Source of the DNA: Alphaproteobacteria bacterium | Lineage (GTDB): Bacteria; Pseudomonadota; Alphaproteobacteria; Puniceispirillales; Puniceispirillaceae | Direction: 5' to 3' | Length of the DNA: 7,159 nucleotides | Assembly: GCA_011525265.1 (NCBI GenBank) | Contig: WTHV01000071.1 | Location: 1-7,159 of the forward strand | Shown: positions 1 through 5,681 of the stretch, piece by piece | Layout of the letters: each line of letters begins with the position of its first letter | How positions within the stretch are numbered: position 1 is the stretch's first letter | Made by a program: the position numbers and the translations under genes | The notes under the pieces: generated by a model | Told to the model about the DNA's origin: nothing | Database searches by the model: none | Seen by the model: only the letters and a program-made list of their open reading frames with translations

Positions 1-1596
1 TGTGGCGATTAATGTAGCTGCCTGATGGTCAAGGCCAACAGCAGACCGCTTGAAGGTTGCCGATTCAGCATCATTAAAGGCATTCCCAAAAGCATTGGCC
101 GTATCTGCTGCCGTCTTTGCGGCTGTAATGGCTTGTTCTGTCTTATAATCAGCAATAGCACGCTCTTTTACGTCTGATAAAAGGCGCGGTGCGGCGTCTG
201 TCTCAGAGACAAGCTGTGAGACAAAAAATGTCGCTTCACCTGTCTCAGCTAAGACAGATATTTCGTCATCTAATAGCTCCCAGCCAACAGCAAGGAAATT
301 GCTGTCAGATGCGATAGCTATAGATGGCGCGTCCCCATCAATTGTTAGGCCGTTAATATCAATAGGCTCAAGGCGTGTGATATCTGTACCAATTTGCGTT
401 GCCGCCTCTTGTAGCCCTGCACCGCTACCGAGGATATCTTCTAATTCATTGGCACGCTCATAGACGGCATCAAGTGCACGTTCTGCACGCAAACGTGCAA
501 CAAGCGCCCCTTTGACATCATCAAAGCTTGCCTCGCCACCAGCGGTGATTGTACCCACCTCGATAAGATGGAAGCCAAAGGCTGTCTCAATCGGGCCAAC
601 AACGTCGCCTTCATTTGCCGCAAAGGCCGCAGATGATAGGGCAGGGTCAAGAGATGATTCACGCACAACACCAAGATTGATATCATCTTGTGTCCAGTTC
701 AAACGCGCTTTTGCCACAGCTTCAAAGCTATCATTCGCAAGGTCAGCCAATGCTGTCTCAGCCGCGTCTTTTGTATCAAACACCATTTGATTTAAGGCGC
801 GTGTTTCTGGCGTGATAAATTCATCACGACGCAAATCAAATGATTCCTGCGCCTCAGCATCTGTGATTTCAATGTCAGCTTCAAGCATTGCAGGGTCGAG
901 GATGATCGCATCAAATTGACGCAAAATAGGCGCATCATAATTTGCGGCATTCTCTGAATACCAGGCATCTAGCACTGATTGTGATGGTGTCTCAATTGCC
1001 GCGGCATCCACATCAAATGACACATAAGAGGCGGTGCGCTCTTCTAGCTGGAAGGCGGCCAATGCTTTGGCGGCATTATAGGGGTAGGTTGCTGTGGCAG
1101 CGACGGCGCCCATAATCTGGTCACGCTCCAATGTTTCAGATAGCTTATCAAGATATTCTTGTTCTGATAGGCCAATTTGTCCAAGGGTCTGCAGGAAGCG
1201 ACCTTCGGTAAATTCGCCAAACTCATCTTGGAACGCACGTTCTTGGCGGATGGCTTGTGTCTGCATGGTGCGTGTAACCGTAAGACCAAGACGTTCTGCT
1301 TCAGCAGAGAAGAGCGCTTTACGCGCCAATGAGCCCATAACCTCGTTTAACAAAGGTGTCTGCAAAGCCTCACCAATTGAAAGGCCGGCGCCAAGATTGC
1401 GGCGCGCACGGTCAAATTCAATTGCTGCTTCTTGCGTGGTGATGCTTTCATCACCTGCCGTCACAGCTTTATTGCCAGACCCGAAACTCCCAGAAGTGAT
1501 GTCCCCAATACCCCAAAGGGCAAAACCACCTGCTAGGAATACCAAAAATGCCTTCATAATGGGTGATTTTGCACCCTGCCGCATTGCCTGTAGCAT
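1..1596 (-). CDS. ppiD: PpiD/SurA-type peptidylprolyl isomerase, membrane-anchored periplasmic chaperone (3' end missing)
   Basis: The minus-strand frame is open from ATG 1596 to the window edge, giving 532 codons without a stop; full-length relatives are about 620-640 residues, so the C-terminus is missing. A short basic N-terminus (MLQAMRQGAK) leads into one membrane segment at about residues 12-32, followed by a mostly helical SurA-N-like region to about residue 160. A parvulin-type rotamase domain lies at about 262-350 and ends in the family motif GPIETAFGFHLIEV (334-347). The family is an inner-membrane-anchored chaperone that meets proteins leaving the Sec translocon. The parvulin His in the first beta strand appears to be replaced (RALNQMVF, 266-273), while His343 is kept, so isomerase activity is doubtful. 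Start choice: MLQAMR matches family N-termini, although the Shine-Dalgarno is weak (AAGAAAG, AGAG). Met5 and Met14 are alternatives. The gene is transcribed divergently from tpiA. Confidence 0.9.
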   Translation of the reverse strand, partial: MLQAMRQGAKSPIMKAFLVFLAGGFALWGIGDITSGSFGSGNKAVTAGDESITTQEAAIEFDRARRNLGAGLSIGEALQTPLLNEVMGSLARKALFSAEAERLGLTVTRTMQTQAIRQERAFQDEFGEFTEGRFLQTLGQIGLSEQEYLDKLSETLERDQIMGAVAATATYPYNAAKALAAFQLEERTASYVSFDVDAAAIETPSQSVLDAWYSENAANYDAPILRQFDAIILDPAMLEADIEITDAEAQESFDLRRDEFITPETRALNQMVFDTKDAAETALADLANDSFEAVAKARLNWTQDDINLGVVRESSLDPALSSAAFAANEGDVVGPIETAFGFHLIEVGTITAGGEASFDDVKGALVARLRAERALDAVYERANELEDILGSGAGLQEAATQIGTDITRLEPIDINGLTIDGDAPSIAIASDSNFLAVGWELLDDEISVLAETGEATFFVSQLVSETDAAPRLLSDVKERAIADYKTEQAITAAKTAADTANAFGNAFNDAESATFKRSAVGLDHQAATLIAT

Positions 1597-1673
1597 GTCT
1601 CTACTTTCTTTAATACGTTCAATCAGGCCGATAATAAGCGGCCCTTTTATAGCTGTTCAAAATAATAGGCCAT

Positions 1674-1703
1674 ATTATACAAGCCAAAGACGTGAAAATT
1701 CAA
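1674..1703 (-). promoter_or_regulatory. Predicted sigma-70 promoter of ppiD
   Basis: On the minus strand, TTGAAT (1703-1698) is followed after 18 nt by a perfect TATAAT (1679-1674). Transcription would begin near 1667, leaving a leader of about 70 nt before ATG 1596. The perfect -10 and its position facing ppiD make this the best promoter match in the window. Confidence 0.6.
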
Positions 1704-1774
1704 TGATTAAGGTAGCTATAAAGTTGAAATTTTTCATGATACTGTATGAGCGGACATTTATAAGGCGAAAGCGC

Positions 1775-1780
1775 GGGGAG
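1775..1780 (+). promoter_or_regulatory. Ribosome binding site of tpiA
   Basis: GGGGAG lies 8 nt upstream of ATG 1789 and supports that start. The resulting N-terminus (MIIAANWKMN) places the conserved NWK motif where the family has it. Confidence 0.75.
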
Positions 1781-1788
1781 ATATCGCC

Positions 1789-2559
1789 ATGATTATTGCG
1801 GCGAATTGGAAGATGAATTTGCTTGGACATGACGCAAGAGATTTGGCATCAGAATTTCAAAAAATAGCAAAAAATCAATCTGTTAGCGATGTAAAAATCC
1901 TGATATTTCCACCTGCCTTATATGCAGATATTGTGAATGATGTCTGTGATGATGAGCGGCTTTCATGGGGTGGTCAAAACACACATATCGCACGCTTTGG
2001 GGCGCATACGGGCGATATATCTGCTGAAATGTATCGCTCTGTTGGTGCGCGCTATCAGCTTGTCGGCCATTCTGAGCGACGCGCCGACCATAAAGAATCA
2101 GATAGCTATATAGGCGCTCAGCTTCGTGCCGCTCATGAGGCAGGCTTGCATATGGTGCTATGTGTCGGAGAGCAATTAGATCAAAGAGAAGCAGGTGATG
2201 CTGAAAAAGTGGTTACAGAACAAATTGCCCGCGCGCTTGATGAGGTAAAAGAGTATCTGCCTGATTTGTGGGATAATCTTATTATTGCCTATGAGCCTGT
2301 ATGGGCGATTGGCACAGGGCGTGTGGCAGAGCCGCAAGATGTGTTCCAGATGCATAAAGCTATCGCAGATTATTGCACACATAGTCTTGGCGCGCCTCAA
2401 AGACCGCAAATCCTCTATGGGGGGTCGGTAAAGGCGTCCAATGCACAAACACTTTTTGCGCTTGATTATGTTGATGGTGCACTTGTCGGCGGGGCGAGCC
2501 TTCAGCAAGATGCGTTTAGCGGCATTGTGGCGGCGGCTATTGCGGTGCAAAAGGGGTAG
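1789..2559 (+). CDS. tpiA: Triosephosphate isomerase
   Basis: This cytoplasmic glycolytic enzyme interconverts dihydroxyacetone phosphate and glyceraldehyde 3-phosphate. The 256-residue product has the usual length for a complete TIM barrel. Catalytic residues are visible: Asn6 and Lys8 in AANWKMN, the electrophile His94 in GHSERR (93-98), and the base Glu169 in AYEPVWAIGTG (167-177), which runs into the flexible phosphate loop. Phosphate-binding motifs YGGSV (210-214) and GGAS (234-237) are intact. It is the first plus-strand gene, divergent from ppiD, and is followed after 107 nt by secG. A possible terminator hairpin starts within its last codons, so it may be transcribed at least partly apart from the downstream genes. 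Nothing suggests damage or recent transfer. Confidence 0.97.
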   Translation: MIIAANWKMNLLGHDARDLASEFQKIAKNQSVSDVKILIFPPALYADIVNDVCDDERLSWGGQNTHIARFGAHTGDISAEMYRSVGARYQLVGHSERRADHKESDSYIGAQLRAAHEAGLHMVLCVGEQLDQREAGDAEKVVTEQIARALDEVKEYLPDLWDNLIIAYEPVWAIGTGRVAEPQDVFQMHKAIADYCTHSLGAPQRPQILYGGSVKASNAQTLFALDYVDGALVGGASLQQDAFSGIVAAAIAVQKG

Positions 2560-2582
2560 GGTGCCCCCTTTGGATGTTTTTT
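2550..2582 (+). terminator. Possible intrinsic terminator overlapping the tpiA stop codon
   Basis: AAAGGGG (2550-2556) can pair with CCCCTTT (2565-2571) over an 8-nt loop that contains the tpiA TAG stop. A run of six T follows at 2577-2582, but five non-T bases separate it from the stem. The stem contains only four G-C pairs, so termination may be partial. Confidence 0.4.
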
Positions 2583-2604
2583 CATGCCTTGTTATGCTTT
2601 TTTT

Positions 2605-2646
2605 ACTTGTCCCAAACATAGAAAATCGGCTATCACTTCGACAAGT
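2605..2646. repeat. Inverted repeat flanking the secG promoter candidate
   Basis: ACTTGTC (2605-2611) and GACAAGT (2640-2646) are perfect 7-bp inverted copies with 28 nt between them. One arm overlaps the candidate -35 and the other covers the predicted transcription start. This could be a paired operator or chance. Confidence 0.3.
2607..2636 (+). promoter_or_regulatory. Weak promoter candidate for secG
   Basis: TTGTCC (2607-2612) is followed after 18 nt by TATCAC (2631-2636), with a predicted start near 2643. Each hexamer matches consensus only partly. The position, downstream of the possible tpiA terminator and upstream of secG, is the main support. Confidence 0.25.
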
Positions 2647-2666
2647 TTTATCAAGGTGAAAGTATT

Positions 2667-2990
2667 ATGCAGACCGTTCTGTTGACAATTCATACATTAA
2701 TCGCGCTCGCTCTTGTTGGGCTTGTACTGCTTCAGCGTAGCGAAGGCGGCGGTCTTGGTATTGGCGGCGGCGGCGGTGCTGGCGGCGGCTTTATGACCGC
2801 GCGCGGTACAGCAAACCTTCTTACCAAAGCAACAGCTATCCTTGCCACTTGCTTTTTCTTGACTTCTATCGGTCTTGCTATTCTAGCGGGGGCGGGCTCT
2901 CAGACAACATCAATCGTTGATGAAGTTCTGAACACGGCACCTGTGACAGATAGCGCACCAGCAAAGCCTTCAGTTCCTACAGGACAGTAA
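2667..2990 (+). CDS. secG: Preprotein translocase subunit SecG
   Basis: SecG is the small accessory subunit of the SecYEG inner-membrane channel and aids SecA-driven export. The 107-residue product has the standard two-helix layout: TM1 at about 4-22, containing the family-typical LVGLVLLQRSEGGGLG (16-31), a very glycine-rich cytoplasmic loop at 27-41, and TM2 at about 55-75. A low-complexity tail rich in Ala, Pro, Ser and Thr (about 76-107) follows, as in many alphaproteobacterial SecG proteins. AGGTGA at 2654-2659 lies 7 nt before ATG 2667 and supports the start. The gene sits between tpiA and pyrG, a common alphaproteobacterial order. The 54-nt gap to pyrG has no obvious terminator, so cotranscription with pyrG is likely. 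Confidence 0.95.
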   Translation: MQTVLLTIHTLIALALVGLVLLQRSEGGGLGIGGGGGAGGGFMTARGTANLLTKATAILATCFFLTSIGLAILAGAGSQTTSIVDEVLNTAPVTDSAPAKPSVPTGQ

Positions 2991-2991
2991 A

Positions 2992-3048
2992 ATGACGACA
3001 AAATCGGCACGAGACATCGACTTCACTTTTCAGGAGCGGTGCCAGTGA
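2992..3048 (+). CDS. Possible 18-codon leader ORF overlapping the pyrG start
   Basis: ATG 2992 opens an 18-residue frame (MTTKSARDIDFTFQERCQ) that ends at TGA 3046-3048. Its stop overlaps the pyrG GTG start in a GTGA configuration, the usual geometry of translational coupling. AGGA at 2981-2984 lies 7 nt before the ATG, a plausible ribosome site placed just inside the end of secG. I recognise no family. The short length makes a chance ORF quite possible. If translated, it could couple pyrG translation to that of the upstream message. Confidence 0.2.
   Translation: MTTKSARDIDFTFQERCQ
3032..3036 (+). promoter_or_regulatory. Ribosome binding site that decides the pyrG start
   Basis: AGGAG ends 8 nt before GTG 3045 but only 2 nt before the in-frame GTG at 3039. 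Normal spacing therefore selects 3045. Confidence 0.75.
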
Positions 3049-4679
3049 CTAGATTTATCTTCATAACAGGCGGTGTTGTCTCATCACTTGGCAAAGGTCT
3101 TGGTTCTGCGGCGATTGCGGCATTGTTACAAGCGCGCGGCTATTCAGTTCGTTTGCGCAAGCTCGACCCTTATCTGAATGTTGATCCCGGCACCATGTCA
3201 CCAACACAGCATGGTGAGGTGTTTGTCACAGATGATGGCGCAGAGACTGATTTGGACCTTGGTCATTATGAGCGCTTTACCGGTGTTGGTAACAGGCGCA
3301 CAGATAATGTGACAACAGGTCGTATTTATTCTGATGTATTGGCAAAAGAGCGTCGCGGCGATTATTTGGGTGCGACAATCCAAGTTATTCCGCACGTCAC
3401 AGACGCTATCAAAGAATTTGTTCATGCTAATCTTGATGGTGAAGATTTTGTTTTATGCGAAATTGGCGGCACAGTTGGTGATATTGAATCATTGCCGTTC
3501 CTTGAGGCTATTCGCCAATTAGGCAATGAGCTTGGCCGTGAGCGAAGCTGTTTTGTACATGTGACGCTGGTACCTTATATCAAGGCGGCAGGTGAGCTTA
3601 AGACAAAGCCCACTCAGCATTCCGTAAAAGAATTGCAATCAGTTGGTATTCAGCCAGATATTCTTATGTGTCGCACTGAGCAAGATATGCCAGATGAGCA
3701 AAGAGGCAAAATTGGCCTTTTCTGTAATGTGCGTGAAGATGCTGTTATCCTTGCACATGATGTATCAAATATTTACGAAGTGCCGCTTGCCTATCATGCC
3801 CAAGGGCTTGATAAGCAGATTTGCCGCCATTTCGGTCTTGATTATGAAGCGCCTGATTTGACGAGATGGCAGGATATTAATCATGCTATCAAAAACCCTG
3901 AAGGTGAGGTGAATATCACCATTGTGGGCAAATATGTCTCATTGCAAGATAGCTATAAATCACTGACAGAAGCATTGACACATGGCGGTATCGCCAATCG
4001 CCAAAAGGTGAATTTAACATGGCTTGATTCTGAGGTGTTAGAAACAGATGATGATGCGATTGTGGCAAGTCATCTCAGCACGGCTGACGCGATTCTGGTA
4101 CCTGGCGGCTTTGGTGAGCGTGGATCGCAAGGCAAGATCAGAGCCATTCAATTTGCGCGTGAGAAAAACGTACCTTATCTTGGGATTTGCTTTGGTATGC
4201 AGATGGCTGTGCTTGAAACAGCACGCAATCTAGCAGGTTTGAAGGCCGCAAGTTCAACAGAATTTGGCGAAACATCAGAGCCGCTTGTTGGTCTTATGAC
4301 AGAGTGGAATGTTGGCAATGAGCTGACAACAAGAGATGAAGATGATGATCTTGGCGGCACAATGCGTCTTGGCGCTTATGATTGTGTGCTAGAGCAGGGG
4401 TCGCTTGCGCTTGAGAATTATGGCAAAACAGATATATCTGAACGCCACCGCCATCGCTATGAGGTGAATATCAGCTATCGTGAGACGCTTGAGGCGGCAG
4501 GGATGAAAATCTCAGGCCTATCGCCAGATGGCAAATTGCCTGAGATTGTTGAGCGTCCTGATCATCCGTTCTTTATCGCTGTGCAATTCCATCCAGAGTT
4601 AAAATCGCGCCCATTTGAGCCGCATCCATTATTCTCTGGTTTTGTGAATGCCGCAAAGGAACGCTCACGCCTCGTATAG
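3045..4679 (+). CDS. pyrG: CTP synthase (glutamine-hydrolysing)
   Basis: PyrG makes CTP from UTP, ATP and glutamine in the cytoplasm. The 544-residue product is full length. The N-terminal synthase domain (about 1-266) carries the P-loop-like SSLGKGL (13-19), the acidic DDGAETDLDLGHYERF stretch (63-78), CEIGGTVGDIES (138-149) and KTKPTQ (186-191). The C-terminal class I glutamine amidotransferase domain (about 290-540) has its oxyanion region PGGFGERG (353-360), nucleophile Cys382 in LGICFGMQ, and His516 and Glu518 in FHPE. The start is placed at GTG 3045, giving MTRFIFITGG as in relatives; an in-frame GTG at 3039 is too close to the AGGAG. The start overlaps the stop of a possible 18-codon ORF. 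CTP also serves KDO activation, linking this gene to neighbouring kdsA. Confidence 0.97.
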   Translation: MTRFIFITGGVVSSLGKGLGSAAIAALLQARGYSVRLRKLDPYLNVDPGTMSPTQHGEVFVTDDGAETDLDLGHYERFTGVGNRRTDNVTTGRIYSDVLAKERRGDYLGATIQVIPHVTDAIKEFVHANLDGEDFVLCEIGGTVGDIESLPFLEAIRQLGNELGRERSCFVHVTLVPYIKAAGELKTKPTQHSVKELQSVGIQPDILMCRTEQDMPDEQRGKIGLFCNVREDAVILAHDVSNIYEVPLAYHAQGLDKQICRHFGLDYEAPDLTRWQDINHAIKNPEGEVNITIVGKYVSLQDSYKSLTEALTHGGIANRQKVNLTWLDSEVLETDDDAIVASHLSTADAILVPGGFGERGSQGKIRAIQFAREKNVPYLGICFGMQMAVLETARNLAGLKAASSTEFGETSEPLVGLMTEWNVGNELTTRDEDDDLGGTMRLGAYDCVLEQGSLALENYGKTDISERHRHRYEVNISYRETLEAAGMKISGLSPDGKLPEIVERPDHPFFIAVQFHPELKSRPFEPHPLFSGFVNAAKERSRLV

Positions 4680-4775
4680 AGGGTGTGAAGTAACAGAACC
4701 ATTTTCTTAACTGATGGTTCATGCTAATTGTTGGTTGCTGGTGGGGGCGCTGTTGCGCAATAAAGGGGTAATATT
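4680..4775 (+). promoter_or_regulatory. pyrG-kdsA gap with a 7-bp hairpin
   Basis: GAACCAT (4696-4702) and ATGGTTC (4714-4720) form a perfect 7-bp stem with an 11-nt loop. No U-tract follows, so a standard intrinsic terminator is unlikely. An RNA-processing or stability element, or an operator, remains possible. Closer to kdsA is the 8-bp palindrome TTGCGCAA (4753-4760). I see no good promoter: TTGCTG (4735-4740) with AATAAA (4759-4764) is poor and runs into the kdsA ribosome site. Confidence 0.4.
4765..4768 (+). promoter_or_regulatory. Ribosome binding site of kdsA
   Basis: GGGG within AAAGGGG lies 7 nt before ATG 4776 and supports this start. Confidence 0.65.
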
Positions 4776-5606
4776 ATGTCTAAAAAAGTGACAGACGTAA
4801 CGGTAGGCAATGTCACATTTGGCCGTCAAGACAAGCTGGCACTTATCGCAGGTCCATGCCAGATTGAAGGTCTTGACCATACATTGCGCCATGCACAAGC
4901 CATCATAAAGGCCGCTGAAAAAGCTGGCATGGGCGTGATTTACAAATCATCCTTTGATAAGGCAAACCGCACATCTGCTAACGCTAAGCGCGGTGTTGGG
5001 CTTGATGAGGGTGTTGAAATATTGGCACGCGTCAAATCTGAATTTGGCTGTCCTGTCTTAACGGATATTCATAATGAGGCACAATGTGCGCCCGTTGCTG
5101 AAGTGGTTGATATTTTGCAAATCCCTGCCTTTTTATGCCGCCAGACTGACTTGCTTCTTGCTGCGGCGGCAACAGGTGCGGTGATTAATGTGAAAAAGGG
5201 ACAGTTTCTTGCGCCGTGGGATATGACTCATGTGGCGGCAAAGATTGCTGGTGCTGGTAATGAGCGTATTTTGCTGACAGAGCGTGGCACATCTTTTGGC
5301 TATAATACGCTTGTGTCTGATATGCGCTCTTTGCCGCAAATGGCTGAGACAGGTTACCCTGTGGTGTTTGATGCAACGCATTCAGTGCAACAACCAGGTG
5401 GTCTTGGCGGCGCATCGGGCGGTCAGCGCGAATTTGTCCCCGTTCTTGCGCGTGCGGCTGTGGCTGTTGGTGTGTCTGGTCTGTTTATTGAAACACATGA
5501 AGACCCTGATAATGCGCCATCAGACGGTCCAAATATGGTGCCACTTGATCAGCTAGAACCGTTATTATGCCAGCTTAGTGCCATTGCACAAGCGGCACAT
5601 GGCTAA
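4776..5606 (+). CDS. kdsA: 3-deoxy-D-manno-octulosonate 8-phosphate (KDO8P) synthase, metal-dependent type
   Basis: KdsA condenses PEP with D-arabinose 5-phosphate to give KDO8P, the first committed step to the KDO sugar of lipopolysaccharide. The 276-residue TIM barrel is full length. Substrate motifs include YKSSFDKANRTS (56-67), TDIHNEAQ (96-103) and INVKKGQFLAPWDM (137-150). The metal ligands of the class II enzyme are all present: Cys28 in LIAGPCQIEG, His202 in DATHSVQQPGG, Glu239 in IETHEDPDNA, and Asp250 in PSDGPN. Their spacings (174, 37 and 11 residues) equal those of the Aquifex aeolicus metalloenzyme ligands Cys11, His185, Glu222 and Asp233. The E. coli non-metal enzyme has Asn in place of the Cys. 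The gene lies between pyrG, which supplies CTP for KDO activation, and eno, which supplies PEP. Confidence 0.96.
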   Translation: MSKKVTDVTVGNVTFGRQDKLALIAGPCQIEGLDHTLRHAQAIIKAAEKAGMGVIYKSSFDKANRTSANAKRGVGLDEGVEILARVKSEFGCPVLTDIHNEAQCAPVAEVVDILQIPAFLCRQTDLLLAAAATGAVINVKKGQFLAPWDMTHVAAKIAGAGNERILLTERGTSFGYNTLVSDMRSLPQMAETGYPVVFDATHSVQQPGGLGGASGGQREFVPVLARAAVAVGVSGLFIETHEDPDNAPSDGPNMVPLDQLEPLLCQLSAIAQAAHG

Positions 5607-5634
5607 GTTTGCGTCCTAGACGTTAAAACCTAAT

Positions 5635-5663
5635 CTGACAGCGCCTTTGATAAAGGTGATACA
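5635..5663 (+). promoter_or_regulatory. Weak promoter candidate upstream of eno, with a hairpin in its spacer
   Basis: CTGACA (5635-5640) and GATACA (5658-5663) are 17 nt apart. The spacer is nearly filled by an inverted repeat: CGCCTTT (5642-5648) pairs with AAAGGTG (5652-5658) through one G-U pair and a 3-nt loop. The -10 match is poor. The hairpin has no U-tract and could instead be an RNA element in a cotranscript from kdsA. Confidence 0.25.
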
Positions 5664-5670
5664 TATCTAA

Positions 5671-5676
5671 AAGGAG
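5671..5676 (+). promoter_or_regulatory. Ribosome binding site that decides the eno start
   Basis: AAGGAG lies 5 nt before ATG 5682. An in-frame GTG at 5676 overlaps this site by its first base and cannot use it, so 5682 is the start. Confidence 0.8.
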
Positions 5677-5681
5677 TGATT

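Larger units (their letters stand above)
1597..1788. other. Divergent intergenic region between ppiD and tpiA
   Basis: This 192-nt AT-rich gap separates two divergent genes and must hold promoters for both. The ppiD promoter is clear and listed separately. For tpiA no strong match is visible: TGAAAA (1693-1698) with TATAAA (1717-1722) at 18-nt spacing is the best pair, and TTATAA at 1758-1763 is another possible -10. A small inverted repeat, GGCCG (1626-1630) and CGGCC (1639-1643) with an 8-nt loop, lies in the ppiD leader. I see no convincing ORF in the gap. Confidence 0.7.

Noticed and set aside
512..790. Plus-strand 92-codon frame and a 441-686 minus-strand frame within ppiD
   Set aside because: Both are out-of-frame shadows of the continuous PpiD frame, which has recognisable domain motifs at these positions.
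1094..1792. Plus-strand open frame of 232 codons antisense to ppiD, ending in an ATGA overlap with the tpiA start
   Set aside because: It mirrors ppiD codons for most of its length, its translation resembles no family and is rich in Arg, Ser and Pro, and the divergent promoter region lies inside it. The overlap with tpiA looks coincidental.
2176..2619. Minus-strand open frame of 147 codons over the 3' half of tpiA
   Set aside because: It lies opposite a strongly conserved tpiA coding region, and its low-complexity basic translation shows no recognisable domain.
2749..2792. GGC/GGT-rich stretch that could suggest a repeat expansion
   Set aside because: It encodes the normal glycine-rich loop of SecG between the two membrane helices.
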